Shown here piece by piece: positions 19,339 to 30,600 of a stretch of DNA of 64,000 nt. Each line of letters starts with the position of its first letter. The first letter of the stretch is position 1. The stretch comes from Ornithodoros turicata. Its lineage: Eukaryota > Arthropoda > Arachnida > Ixodida > Argasidae. The stretch is taken from NCBI RefSeq assembly GCF_037126465.1, contig NC_088202.1:131020123-131084122 (forward strand), given 5' to 3'. The notes beneath the pieces are model-generated. The model saw nothing but the letters and a program-made list of their open reading frames with translations. It did not search any database and was not told where the DNA came from. The position numbers and the translations under genes are program-made.

Positions 19339-20075
19339 CAGACATGCACAAGATACCCAAAAATGTATTTAAGATAAGATAATAAATACTGACGTTAGAA
19401 TGTACTTAGAGTATAAATACATGAAAATTAAAGTAATTAAGATAGAGTACGAAATACTTCAAAAAGTATTTGAAACACAATTAAGATACCATCTATCCTT
19501 GAACGCAAAAAGTCACCAGACACTGGTCAATGCGGCAAGTCGCCGCTATGTGACATGAATCACTTAAACCCCGCGTACTACGCAAGCCGTCCCTGTGTGA
19601 TAGGAGTCATCTAAACGCAAGTCCCAAAAAGATGAGAGAGATACCACATAACTCCACTGAGTATATGTGACCCAGAACAATGGAAACTTTTAGCAGGTTC
19701 CTGCTCGGCGAGGTCAGAATTCGGCGTTATCGCGTCAGGGCACACATAATAGAACCCTCCCTCGCCAAGGATTAGTACACACGGACAAGATCTCTAAATG
19801 GAAACTTCCAAGAAGGGCCAATGTCCGGGTCAAGTCCGAGGGACACAGGAAATTTCAACTCAACAAGCAAGACAATGGAAAGACGAGACACAGAAAGTTT
19901 GAGAGGGAGATTCAAAATATGCAATTAGAGTATTGAGTAGAAAATACCATAAAATGTATTTTAAATAGAGTACAAATGGAGAAAACAAAAAGTATTGACT
20001 AGAGTACCAAAATACCGCAAATGGTATTTAAAATACAGTATTTTAAATACAATACTCCAAATACGTACAAGTCTA
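19339..20075. mobile_element. Non-autonomous hAT element, 737 bp
   Basis: An exact 8-bp duplication CCTGCAAC (19331-19338 and 20076-20083) flanks ends CAGACATGCACAAG and the complement of TAGACTTGTACGTAT. The 8-bp TSD and C/TAG-type ends fit hAT. Subterminal regions are rich in GTATTTAAATAC-like repeats. No transposase is visible. Confidence 0.85.
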
Positions 20076-20083
20076 CCTGCAAC

Positions 20084-20818
20084 GTTGTATACCGTTTTTG
20101 GTTTGAACAGCATGTTCGTAACAACGACCAAGCATAAACACCTTACAAAACATCCATTTGGTATAAACTCAGTTATCTGCCGATTCTCTAGTCGCGGGAA
20201 TACACACAATTTTAAGGTAAATAGTTAGGAGGTACAAACCTGGCGACTGATTTCGATATGTTTATAACTCGTATCTACACTTGCCTCGACGAGCTGTCAG
20301 GAATAGTGTTCACAGTGGGGTAGCGTTTACACACAGTGTGCTTACAATGAATACAGTGGCAACGTCGCAAGGGCGCAATAAGGAAAACGAAAGAAATCGA
20401 AAGACATATTTACAACAAATGACACTGTGTCAGGGTACTCTTCAAGGGCACACGTTTCAACCGTTTTCGCCAATTTCTCTGAAAATGCGTAATGAACCCG
20501 TTCTCTGCACTTCGGCGGTGTCGTGCTCACAATTTTGGTACGTTATTACGGCACAGAATCTCGTTACGCGTAAGCGGAAAAACTGCAGCCCGAAATGTTC
20601 GGGCAGTACCCTGACCATACGCAACGTACCTGGCGAAATGGTCATGCCTAAAACAGTGCGCTAGCGCCAAATTAAAACTTACATGTAGTTGGCCACAAAT
20701 CATTATCCTAGAAAGTCGTAATCTAACTCCAAGGGTGTACCTCGAAATAAAATGATCGAAACGCACGTTGCAAAATAAACTACTGTACGTAGATGTTATC
20801 AACCTATAAAATGCGCGG
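20084..20818. other. Mostly non-coding; unrecognised 127-codon plus ORF at 20281-20664
   Basis: The ORF has no family resemblance, overlaps open frames on the other strand, and has no clear splice or poly-A context. I treat it as probably not a gene. Confidence 0.3.
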
Positions 20819-21772
20819 TAGCGCGCGGGAAACTGCCAACGGCAAGTTAGAAGAAGTTAGGAGAGCGAAAAGTATTTTTATTTCGTGATTCATTCATCTT
20901 TCCATCTCTTGGTATACTATGAAAACGGAGGACAACAATCCATATTTTTGTTCAAAAATGCTGCTTCTGGACACAAAACTTACTTCGTATTTCCAATTTT
21001 TTTGTCTTTGCATTTGCTGTCACGTACTTGAGTGCTTGATGAAATGGCGCATGAAACTCCATAATGTGAAAGCCTGAGTCTGTGCAGACAGAGTGACAAC
21101 ACGCACATCCGTGTGTTCATGTTGTCATTCTGTGTGCCCAGGATCAGGCTTTTATATCCTGGACTTGAGTACTAGATGGAGAAGAACTTGACAAAAGTAC
21201 AGTACGAAGAACACAATTGGAATTCCACTTAAAGTAAAGTACATGTACTCAGCAATGTACCTAAGACAGTATTTCGGTACCTGATACTGCCTATCACCGA
21301 GCCCATTATGTCCGCCACCAGTGCAAATATCGTGTGCACAGTACGAGTGCCGGTATATTTGCAGTAACTCCCCAGAGAAGGGAAGATGAAGGGAAGTGCC
21401 TGAGGACAAGAGCTGCCGATATTTCGAACAGAGACTGTTCTTCTTCTGGGCACGGTCCTCATCATTGGCGTGACATTTAAAGGGTTAGGGATGACGTGTT
21501 AAAGGTTCATTAGAATTGTGGGACGGCAGCCCAAGGGAAGAAAAGGTCCATGCAGTCTTTTACGACCGAGGTTACCGGTTCTCTGGATGTTCTTCTCTAT
21601 ATGCTATATGCCCGATTCCCTGACCTAACCCTAACCTTTCCCTCCTAGTTTTTGTATATAATAAACATATTCACCCCCCCCCCCCCCCGATTCCGTCGCG
21701 AAAGACAAAGTCAAACAGCGAGGAACTAAACTGCTTTTTACCTTGCACGCAGGAATACTCTTCCTTTCTCTA

Positions 21773-22064
21773 CACTCTTAAAGAAAGGATGTACTTTAAC
21801 TCCTTTCTTTGCCACATATATAACACCCTTTTGGAGAGTACAATTATGCTGAAAAGGGTGTCTCCTCACTCCCCCAAGGGAGTAGCATAACACCTTCTCC
21901 CTGCCGGGGAGTAATATTACTCTACAGTAGTGAGAAAGGTGTTATGCTACTCCCTTGAGGGAGTGAGGAGACTCCCTTTTTGAGACTAATTGTACTCTCC
22001 AAAAGGGTGTTATATATGTAGCAAAAAAAAAAAGGAGTTAAAGTAGACCCTTTTTCTAACAGTG
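21773..22064. mobile_element. 292-bp TIR element (MITE), TA target site, absent from copy B
   Basis: Ends CACTCTTAAAGAAAGG and CACTGTTAGAAAAAGG (complement) are flanked by TA at 21771 and 22065. Copy B at about 42360-42375 has the uninterrupted site CTCTAGAAGG. Inner arms repeat GGAGTTAAAGTA and GGGAGTGAGGAGAC words, giving a long hairpin. Related ends occur at 50031. Confidence 0.92.
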
Positions 22065-22290
22065 TAGAAGGGAAGGGACTTTGTCTTTCGCGACGGAATC
22101 GGGTACATGGCACACAGAGTAAAACGCGTACTGCGTACGCGGATTTGGTCGTGTTAATCAAATGGCCCATACGGTGTTTTAATCATCAAGGTTGAAATAA
22201 AAGGTTGAAATTCTTACATCGGCGAGCGCCGAGATAGCTCGTTTAATAACAGGAGACATTTGGGTGTGTTGGAGAGATATATTTGAACCA

Positions 22291-23366
22291 GTGCTCGAAA
22301 ACGTTATTTTTGGGGGGTTCGGTTCAAGTTCCGGTTCAAGGCTATCGGTTCGGTTCGGGTTCGGGTTCAGCGCAACAACACTAACGGTTTGAACCGATAT
22401 TAATCGGTTCGAACCGGTTTACGCGTGCTATTCTAATCAGTGTACCACATGTGAGAGATTAGGCTCCGGCGATCGCTTGCTCCTGCTTCCTTCCTCTTAC
22501 TCCCTCGCCTATGCACTTCATAGCTACAAAGAACCATGTATTTCGCTGCTGATGATCCTTTACTGTACCGAAAAGTGCTGGGAAATGGTGTACAGCATAC
22601 CATTTAACTCCAGTGCAAAAAGCTATCGCCAATTTCTAAAGAAAAAGAAAGAAAAGCTGTCGCCAATTTCTAAAAGAAAGTGTTCTAAAGAACACTTTCT
22701 CCACAATTTCTGAAGAAAGTGTGGTCGCGTCCCTTGGTTCGGCGGTCGGCGTCTAGCTGGTGCCACAGAGCTCGACGCTCTGCAGTCTGCACGAGGCTCT
22801 GGACCACACGCCAACCTCTTTCTCGTTTTCGCTAGTTGTCCCCGTTGCTTGTGGATGTCACCGTGAACTATTAAAATTTAAAGGGTGATGTTAAACGGTT
22901 GGTTAAAGGCAGCTAAGGTAAAATTTACGCCACGCTGAATGAAAGGAAGCAGCCGAGGCAACAATGTAAAGCGTAGCCGTCGTGTAACACATCTATTTTT
23001 TTTTTTAACCTATCGCGTCACAAAAATGTACAAGGATGTCGTGAACCTTTTGGAGGTGAGGCTGTAGGAGGTGCATGGACTCACCACTGGTTGGTTTTTC
23101 AATTTGTTATATCCGCTCTATGAATTCGGCAAGATTCCGAGCGATGCAGGGAGCTTGTGGGAGGCAGTCGAGTGGAAAGGTATAGACTCTTTTACCGTCT
23201 GCCGAACCGGTTAGCGCATTATATTTTTTCGGTTCAGTTCCGGTTCGTTCAAGGGGAGAGAAAAAATGTTTACGGTTCGGTTCGGGTTCGGTTCGGCAAA
23301 ATATGACGTTTCTTTTTTTTTTTTTGCGGTTTTCGGTTACTGTTCAGTTCCTGTTTGGACCCCTAG
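22291..23366. mobile_element. 1076-bp insertion in segment X, hAT-like
   Basis: Defined by the empty site in copy B (TTTGAACTAGCACC near 42580). TTGAACCA (22283-22290) and TTGAACTA (23367-23374) are a 7/8 target duplication, as hAT elements make. Right end complement TAGGGGTCCAAAC, left end GTGCTCGAAAAC. Both subterminal regions are full of GGTTCGGTTC/GGTTCGGGTT repeats. No intact transposase frame is seen. Confidence 0.8.
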
Positions 23367-23390
23367 TTGAACTAGCACCGAACGCAGCAT

Positions 23391-23818
23391 GGCCATTCCA
23401 GCCAAAACCAGCCAGAGGTGTAGCTCGACCCGCTTAGATTTTGCTGAAAAAAATTGCGTGTATTCCTTTAGTGGTGTGTATGTAGGATATAAACTTTATT
23501 TCTCAAGATTTTGTTTTCTTGAGCATTTAGGGGCGCCTCGAACTTGACCCAAACACGAAAAAGTGTTGTCCGTTCCACGCGTCCTTCTGACACATACAGA
23601 CGATATTTGTGCGCTTTCTTTGCCTGGTGTTAGAGGAGAAGGGTCGATCTACCTTACCGAAGTCCATATGGAACGAGAACGAATCTGGTGACGTGGTGAC
23701 AGTGTAAGAACGGAGCGCGTTTTCGGCCATTTGCGATTAATTTTGAGCAAGTTAGCATTCCCACAGGATCCCGAGATTATTTATGCTCATAAACTACTGC
23801 ATGGACTACTACTTAAAC
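23391..23818. other. Non-coding stretch
   Basis: A 67-codon minus ORF (23527-23730) is open but matches nothing I recognise. Nothing else is supported. Confidence 0.3.
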
Positions 23819-23941
23819 TACTTAAAAACCCGAGACTAGGAGACAAAAAAAAAAAAAACGACAAACACAGACAAGAGACCTTGAGACCTTGTCTGTGTTT
23901 GTCGTTTTTTTTTTTGTCCCCTAGTCTCGGGTTTTTAAGTT
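23819..23941. repeat. Foldback repeat with A/T-run arms
   Basis: Arms ACTTAAAAACCCGAGACTAG and its complement enclose CGACAAACACAGACAAG and its complement around an 8-12 bp loop, so about 55 bp pair on each side. It looks like the end of a foldback or TIR element. Confidence 0.8.
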
Positions 23942-24027
23942 ATGGATCTATACCACCAGCTCGCTTGCTACCTCTCTATCCTCTTCTCTCGGTACTGTAT
24001 GGAGATTAGCTTCACGTAAAAATATGA

Positions 24028-24089
24028 CGCTCGCTTTTCTTTTATCGCTCGCTTTAAAAATAATTTCTGGACACGTTAGAGCAGAGACC
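24028..24089. mobile_element. Right half of the 215-bp MITE beside copy 4
   Basis: TCGCTCGCTTTAAAAATAAT to AGAGACCCTGTA matches 14925-14979 and is followed by the same host sequence, so the insertion was duplicated with the flank and later lost its left half. Confidence 0.85.
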
Positions 24090-24112
24090 CTGTATACGGC
24101 GGTAATAGAAGG

Positions 24113-24339
24113 CAAGGGATGGCGATCGGGAATTTCCATACCTTGTGTGCCTAAGGTCCTGATAAACGAGTGCCCTATAGGAGGCTGGACTCTGTCTCTA
24201 CGTTTCTTTTAATCAGCTAGAGTCTCGCCCCTTCTCTATATTAAAATTGCTTGGTCCTTGGCATAATCCAGCCCATCAACGTTCTGCGCTCAAAGCTTTT
24301 TTTGACGTTTTTGGACACAACGGGACTTCGATGATGCGA
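24113..24339 (+). mobile_element. LINE tail fragment in copy 4 flank
   Basis: Plus frame LGPWHNPAHQRSALKAFF; same insertion as at 15000, but keeping about 40 bases (CCCTTCTCTATATTAAAATT region) lost from copy 3. Confidence 0.65.
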
Positions 24340-25149
24340 CCTACCAGCATGCGGAATGCAACAATGCGAAATTGTTTTCTCCCCCCCTTATTGCTCAGAT
24401 TTGATCTCTGTACTCCACCAACAGAACGGTTTTCATAAGAGTAGAGTTTCGTAAATGTTCCACAGACAGCACTCATTGATAAAACCGCGATATTCTTTGA
24501 ATGCAATGTAATGGAAACACAAGCCGAAAGCACACACTAGGCGAAAGCCATCACTGATATCCAGCGCCGCAGGTACTGCTTGGGACAAAAGTTTACGGAA
24601 CACCGGGGTGTCTCATTTCTCCAATGGAGCGACAACTTAGCCACAAGAAGAAGTGGGCATACCTATTGAGAGGTGGATAGAATAGCCCGCCACCCGTTTC
24701 CTATTCGATCGCTTTGTGATAGCTGGCAGGGAAGCGCTCCAATGAAGAAATACGCAGGTGCCGTGTTCCGTGAACTTTTGTCCCAAGCTGTACTAAGGCT
24801 TTCACTGTACCAGTTTTTTTATGCAATCCATTGACTTCAGGGCAGTCTGCGCATGCTACATCTGAGTACTTTAAAAGTTGGGACACCATAACCCAGATGG
24901 ACACATGGAAAGAATGTCGATTTCATGTTAATCCCTCTTTCTACATTATCCAGAAGCTCATTGAGCAGTCGTCAACATCGTGTCCGTGTACAAGGCAATC
25001 TATCAGATAACGTTTGCAAACACAGCACTCAATATTTATGTATTTCTAAAAATCGTGCGCAGTGATCAAGTAACGTGGTATAAGCATATCACAAAAGGTC
25101 CATACGAATTCCCACTAAACCATAGAAAGAAAAGAAAGTCTAATCATAT
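24340..25149 (-). repeat. M13 unit 3' flank, Q type (copy 4)
   Basis: Same Q-type junction as copy 3 (CGACCTACCAGCATGCGGAA). A MITE at 24576 interrupts it. Confidence 0.85.
24576..24790. mobile_element. 215-bp TIR element (MITE), absent from copy 3 flank
   Basis: Ends CTGCTTGGGACAAAAGTT and CAGCTTGGGACAAAAGTT (complement) are flanked by TA. Copy 3 has the empty site GCAGGTGCTAAGG near 15405. A relative with the core TTTACGGAACACC is at 45125-45340 (216 bp). Confidence 0.93.
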
Positions 25150-27231
25150 TCATCCATTCCAGGGTTCGTCGTCACTGTGCGGATGTGAGAAATCGATGTA
25201 CATGGGTTGTCCTGGTTTACAGCCGAAAGCCGAAGCAAAGCCGTTGACCTGTGGCACCAACATATTGCACAATGCATCTTCCCTTACACCTGCTTGAGCT
25301 GGGCCGCAGTTCAAAAAACAGGCAACCAGGAAAAAGAGGCGCTTCACATCAAAACCACCAACAATTTCCGTCGAGTTCACAAGGTTGTGACGTATTACTT
25401 CTCTGTAGACAGCATTGATACCCATAGCGCGAAACAGAAAAACCAACTGCTCGATTGGCTCAATCGCAAGCGCTGTGTTTCCCAGAAGGTCAGTGATGGA
25501 CACCGAGTAGTTGAAAAATCTCTCATACACAACTTCGGAAAAGTCCTTAATACGTTGTTTATCAATCTGGTGAAAGTCTTCGTCGGCGAAGTGCACAAAA
25601 TACATCAGTTGGAACATGTTGCCGGCTATGTATGCGCCCAACGTGGCCATCTTCGCCTGAAGAGGAACGGATGTCGTTATGATGGGTGGACTAAGGAACA
25701 GCATAGGCACTTGTATCTCACGAGCCACGAGCAATCGGTAAACTGGAATACTGCTGACAAGCGGCAGATGCAGGACGTCGCGAACAGGACGCCGTATAGT
25801 CTCTTTGAAAACGCGTGCGTTCGACTTCGCAATTGTGCGATACATGTGGAAGAAGTTGCCCTTCAAGAATGGGATGTACTTGTAAATTTTATCCAGTGCT
25901 ACCCATGTGGACGTCATGTTGAACTCGCCCACCGAAATGGTATCTAATTCACGGCCAAATGCTTCAGCCGCCGTGGCGCTGTCACGACGTACCACGTGAT
26001 CAACAGCGTGCCGTGTATGACGATAGATGTCGAATATTTCGCTCTTGTTAGGGATGGACATCAGGACGTATTGAGAGACGAGCAAAGGCATCAGATCGGT
26101 TATGCTTTCAAAGCAGCGCTGGGTGATATATGTATTGGTGTTGTCTGCTTCATTCAGGTCCTTCATTAGATGGTGAGTAAGGTACGTAGATGTAAAAGGT
26201 GACAAGTACCATACCAAATAGGTGCCGATATATAGCTTCAGTCTTGCAAGTTTCTCGGTATCGTGAAGGGCGAAACGATTGAAGTTATAGAACAGCCTGC
26301 GCTGAAGGCAGATGATATTGTCTTCTGGCCACAGTTGAGAGTTGTCGGGTAAGTGGCGGTTAACGGCTAAGCGGAGCTCAGAGTCTTCTAGGTTCATGTA
26401 TTGTGGTTCGTATACGCCGAAACGACTCTTCATGGCATTACTGAGTCTCTCGTGGGCTGCTAGAACGTCTTTAATCATACGTCCGTACGACCGACCCTTA
26501 CCTCCAATTCTCTCAGCACACCGCCGGATGTATGTCTCAGCGGCGTTCGATTTCTTCAGCTTATTCATATGTTTTAGCCACTGAAGGATGCTGTAGTCCA
26601 TTGTCAGGTACAGAATATTCTGCCTTGGAAACCTGGGATGGCGACCAACCGTGAACATCCAGAAGAGTGGCACTCCGTAGTCCAAAGATGAGCCCACAAA
26701 GATATCCAGGATTTCCAGTCTTGTCGCAGGCGTCTTTTCGGGCCAAGAAAGTTTAAGCGAGCGCAGAAAGTCCTTTAAGGAATCTTCCAGCGCAGCGTGC
26801 CTAGTGCAGGCGGTTAACAACACCGATGCTTTTTCCTTGGAGTTCTGGCGTTGTTCATGAGCATTACCTCCGGTAAGAACAATCTCCTTCAAAAGAGCGT
26901 GACGATGATATGCTTCGTACTTTTCCATTGGGGTGCCGAAGCGTCTACCTGCGTACTTTTCCCACCTTCCACACACGTGATCGTAGAAGTTGTGGCAAGG
27001 ATCCGCTGATAGGTTGATGGAATGGTTCATGTCGCGTTCCAGGGAGAGACACTCAACTCCTTGGCATCTGAGAATGCTGTTCGAGATGGCGAGTGGAACA
27101 AGTACGGCGAAGAGAGTTACTTCGGCGGTGAACATTGCCACAAATAGTGCGTGGAAGAAGCAGGAGTGGGTTTTGCGATTTGCGAGTGGGTTTTGCGGTG
27201 ACCGGAGGGAGGATGCGTCGCCTTCGGCCAT
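25150..27231 (-). CDS. M13 neprilysin-like pseudopeptidase, copy 4 (A-Q type), 693 aa
   Basis: An intact single-exon ORF; start at 27231 (MAEGDASS), not the in-frame ATG 17 codons upstream. Cytosolic tail RSPQNPLANRKTHS is close to copy 2 (A type), then a signal anchor and the M13 signature CHNFYDHVCGRW. The middle (IPFLKGNFFHMYRTIAKSN) is close to copy 5, and the 3' part (VYERFFNYSVSITDLLGNTA) is close to copy 3. HExxH is GNMFQ (537-541); ENxxxD is GNTAL. The conserved tail NGFASAFGCKPGQPM is present. With no zinc ligands it should be inactive. Four copies kept open despite many substitutions suggest selection for a folded protein. Confidence 0.93.
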   Translation of the reverse strand: MAEGDASSLRSPQNPLANRKTHSCFFHALFVAMFTAEVTLFAVLVPLAISNSILRCQGVECLSLERDMNHSINLSADPCHNFYDHVCGRWEKYAGRRFGTPMEKYEAYHRHALLKEIVLTGGNAHEQRQNSKEKASVLLTACTRHAALEDSLKDFLRSLKLSWPEKTPATRLEILDIFVGSSLDYGVPLFWMFTVGRHPRFPRQNILYLTMDYSILQWLKHMNKLKKSNAAETYIRRCAERIGGKGRSYGRMIKDVLAAHERLSNAMKSRFGVYEPQYMNLEDSELRLAVNRHLPDNSQLWPEDNIICLQRRLFYNFNRFALHDTEKLARLKLYIGTYLVWYLSPFTSTYLTHHLMKDLNEADNTNTYITQRCFESITDLMPLLVSQYVLMSIPNKSEIFDIYRHTRHAVDHVVRRDSATAAEAFGRELDTISVGEFNMTSTWVALDKIYKYIPFLKGNFFHMYRTIAKSNARVFKETIRRPVRDVLHLPLVSSIPVYRLLVAREIQVPMLFLSPPIITTSVPLQAKMATLGAYIAGNMFQLMYFVHFADEDFHQIDKQRIKDFSEVVYERFFNYSVSITDLLGNTALAIEPIEQLVFLFRAMGINAVYREVIRHNLVNSTEIVGGFDVKRLFFLVACFLNCGPAQAGVREDALCNMLVPQVNGFASAFGCKPGQPMYIDFSHPHSDDEPWNG

Positions 27232-27460
27232 GGTTAATTCCAACTGTGATGGCTGAGCGGGTAACGCACAACGTCTGCACACGGGCCTCGTGCTCGCTTG
27301 CGTGCCTACCGTGCCTACGTAAAGTTCTTCTTCTTCACAAAAGTAGCCAACGCTACGCCAACGTCAGGTTGTGTTTTTCTTTTGGTGTTTTTTTTTTTTT
27401 TTTTTGCCCGCGACATATTTTTCGCAGCGGTAGCTGTGAACGGGAAGGTTTCAGAGATCG
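27232..27460 (-). promoter_or_regulatory. 5' flank of copy 4, A type
   Basis: Matches copy 2's flank, including GTGTTTTTCTTTTGGTGTTT (then a T-run) and GAACGGGAAGGTTTCAGAGA, and ends at the same LINE. It lacks the CCATATAAGG box. About 280 bp present near copy 2 (11370-11650) are missing here. Confidence 0.6.
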
Positions 27461-27560
27461 CCACGCTCAATCAATAGAGCGGCAAAACAAAAGAACACAC
27501 TGCAGATCTACAACATACGGTGCCAGCAGTTCACACTAAAAGGGAGTTCGCACTTAGTGT

Positions 27561-28049
27561 TCACCATACAGTTGTGAGACCAGACTCACCCAGGAAGGCT
27601 ACCAGCAGACGGATTGTCTTCCGTTGATTGTGCGGAGTATCGCAAGGACCCAATAAATGAGCCAGCTCCACTGGGCGGTCAATCATGCGTAAAATGCCGG
27701 CAAAGAGTGAGTGTCTTTCTGATCTTAAGTGGCGGCACTCCAGCAAGACGTGGCCGCCGTCATCCATCACATCACACTCGTGGCACAAGGGAGGATCAAC
27801 GAGACCCATCCTGTGCAGTAGAGAACGGCAGAACAGGACGCCAGCTCGAAGGCGGTGAACAAGAGTCTCAGCAGGCTGTGGTACGCCGCGAGGAATGAGA
27901 AATCTTAGGTTGGGGTCCATCTGTCGTGGGGCATTCAGGTTACGGCTACTGTCTGCAAACCACAGCCGACGCGAAGCGTCGTACGTGACGGTGTGTAGTA
28001 GTCGGCGGGCGTCGTGCGCTGTAAATGGAATAGCACGATATCGGCGCAT
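27561..28049 (-). pseudogene. LINE ORF2 C-terminal segment, knuckle intact
   Basis: An open 162-codon frame ending at the element's natural stop. It carries CHECDVMDDGGHVLLEC, a perfect CX2CX7HX4C knuckle, followed by RHLRSERHSLFAGIL and the C-terminal LLVAFLGESGLTTVW. RNase H lies upstream in another frame. Confidence 0.85.
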
Positions 28050-29019
28050 ACTATGTGCCTCTGTAGCAAGACAGACTTTTCATTGCCAGGATACCGGAGT
28101 GGCTGAGTACCCACTGGAACCTAACCACGTGACCGTCCTGGACAAGAGCGTCGTGAACAAGAAGGGCGCAATACACCATCGAAGCGCACGATGAGTGTGG
28201 GTCGCTGCTGCTTAGCGCAGATAGAAAGCGACTTTGCAGTCGCACTATACGACCCAACGATTGCGATTTGCTGTTTTAATATGTCGAAGAGCTTGGGTAA
28301 TGACGTGGATCTCCGCGGCAGCAAACGATGACTAGTGGGAGAGGTGATAACGCCTTTCACCGCCTCTCTCGGGTACCACAAATGCGGATGAAAAAGTATC
28401 CGATGTACATGACTCATCCGTGTAGACATGACACTGGCCGCTGTGGAGCTCTGTCATCATCCCCAGGACTCGTTGTTTGATGACATCTGCATTACCGATT
28501 TGTTTACTTGGACATTCAGGCACAGTCAGGGATACAGCTGGGTCACATAATATCCATGGCGCAACCATTGGGGGGTGCGGGCGGTTTAAAATTTCTGGGT
28601 AGCTGGTCGACGTGTCCAGCGATGAGCGAGTGAAACTTAGAGAGGCATCTGTCACCAAGCTTCCGGAATAGGGGATGTTTTTCATGACAAGACAGCAGGC
28701 GCAGGTAATGGCGCAGTGTCTCTTGCACCCTCAGGGCTTGTATAGGTGGTTCATTTCCTTCCACCAATGTGCAACAGTCTGCAGCTGCTCGAGGTAGGCC
28801 CAGTACTGTACTCAGGCTTCTAGCGAGTGTTCTTCACAGCTCGGGTTCCGATGCGGCCGAGAGCCCATGGAGGACGGGAAGAGAATAGAGTACCGTCTCA
28901 CTCACCAGAGATCTGTGAAGCCTCTTGAGAGACTTACAGGAACTACCCATCTCATGCCACCCAAAGGGAGCAGAATGGTGCGATAAGCGTCAGCTTTTGT
29001 GGTAATGTTTTTTTTTTTT

Positions 29020-29910
29020 CTACGGTGACCAAGTCAAACCAGCGTCCAGAGATACGCCCAGAAGACGATGTTGCTTGAATGCGTTCAGGATAGAGTCTCC
29101 CAGGCGTAATGGGAATCTGGTCATGCGCTTGCGTGTGAAAGGTAGAACTACGGTCTTCTCTAGCGAGACATCCATGCCTCTTTCTGACAAGTATCGCACT
29201 ACAGTGTCCAGCACTTTCTGCAGGCGCTGCTGTATTTGAGGCCGCACTTTGCACGACGTCCAAATGCAAACGTCGTCCGCATACAGAGAAATGTGAACTC
29301 TCCGAGGAAGAAGCTTGGGGAGGTCATATAGCACCATGTTAAAGAGCACCTTTCTCAGCACGCTGCCCTGCGGAACACCCGTGGTCATGGTGTGCTTTTG
29401 GCACGTCCCATCTTTTGTGCGCATGAAGGTGCTCCTGCCGGACAGAAAGTCGCATAACCAGGCTATCATTCGTCCCACGACGCCTCTCCATCGCAATGCA
29501 GAAATAACGTGCGGGTGGCTTACGGTGCCAAATGCCCTCTTGATGTCAAGAAACACACCAGCTGTTATATGGCGGAGTGTACGCTCGTGGTCGATGTAGG
29601 TGGTAAGGTCTATAAGGCAGTCCATCGTATAGCGGGAGCGCCGGAATCCTGCCATGGATTCTGGCAGATTGCAGTGTGACTCGAGCCACCACGTCAGACG
29701 ATGAAGAATCATGCGTTCCATGACTTTGCATATGCAACTGGTTAGGCTGACTGGTCTGAAGGATGTCATATCATCCGGAGATTTCCCTGTTTTCAGCAGC
29801 GGAATGACAATCGCCTCCATCCACGATTCGGGAACCTTCCCAGAGCACCATGAATTATTGAAGAGAGACAACAAGTAACGGATACCTTCCTGGCCCAGGT
29901 TCCTTAGCAT
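29020..29910 (-). pseudogene. LINE reverse transcriptase fragment, 296 codons open
   Basis: Non-LTR RT blocks in order: ESWMEAIVIPLLKTGK, FRPVSLTSCICKVMERM, VFLDIKRAFGTVSHPHV (first catalytic aspartate at about residue 122; the usual second D of this block is G), TTGVPQGSVL and LYADDVCIW (YADD at residues 210-213, nt 29272-29283). The frame stops at 29020, before RNase H. The catalytic triad looks intact but the rest of the polyprotein is not. Confidence 0.9.
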
Positions 29911-30600
29911 AGTGTAGGAAATTGGGTCGGGTCCCGCCGAAGTGCGATCTTGCGAGCGTCGAAGGGTGGGTCATGCACCATGGTGAATTCCTGATCGAGC
30001 ACGGAAATAGTACATTGTATAGCGTCTTCATGAGCTCGTTGTAGTTCAGAAAGGATGGTTTCAGGATGCGGCTGAAGTGACGCTTCAGAAGGCTGCAGTA
30101 TGTACCAGGAGAACTGGTCAGCCACCTCGATTTGCGATGCGCCGCGGTTCATGGCCAGTATCTTGAATGGAGCTCTATGTGCTGGCTCGGATTGAAGCCC
30201 TCGGACGACTTTCTATATACGAGTGGTAGGTGTGAACGGTGTGAGCGTGTCGCACAAGTTCCGCCATCGCCTGCGATCGAATCGATTCAGGTGTTGCCTT
30301 ACGACTGTATGTGTTCTGCGAGCATCTAGTATATCCTCTCTCGGCTCGTCTTCGGAGCGCGCGAAGTCGTTGAAACTCTGGATCCACTATACGATGGCCC
30401 TGCGGAACGGCAAGCCATCGTTGTGGATCGGTCATAGCAGCTGCGGATGGACTGAGCAACGCTCTCAGCATTTGGACGCTGATGTACGTATATCCTTAAT
30501 GAGCGATCGATACTCCTTCCAGTTCGTAAGAGAAACACACGCCCTCGGCCTCTGAGCGATAGTTCCCCAGTAAACCATATATATTCCAGGTACATCCTGG

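Larger units (their letters stand above)
20819..23390. repeat. Segmental duplication X, copy A (pairs with 41339-42603)
   Basis: From GGAAACTGCCAACGGCAA to GAACTAGCACCGAACGCAGC it matches copy B closely, once two insertions (21773-22064 and 22291-23366) are removed. It contains a hairpin near 21070-21148, a shared element-like motif near 21410, a poly-C run and CTAACC repeats. No ORF of note. It lies upstream of M13 copy 3; copy B lies upstream of copy 5. Confidence 0.9.
27461..30600 (-). mobile_element. LINE (I/R1/LOA-like), 5' truncated, about 3.1 kb
   Basis: Minus-strand order 5' to 3': linker (RRRAERGYTRC near 30350), pre-RT segment (SWYILQPSEASLQPHPETIL near 30090), reverse transcriptase, RNase H (VYTDESCT near 28425), then knuckle tail and 3' UTR ending ATTGATTGAG at 27468. 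No endonuclease domain is present, so the 5' end is lost near 30600. Several frameshifts make it dead. The right-hand neighbour is A-type copy 4, and its sister tail lies behind copy 2. Confidence 0.88.

Noticed and set aside
20281..20664. 127-aa ORF as a gene
   Set aside because: Comparable ORFs are open on the opposite strand, there is no family match, and no clear promoter or poly-A context.
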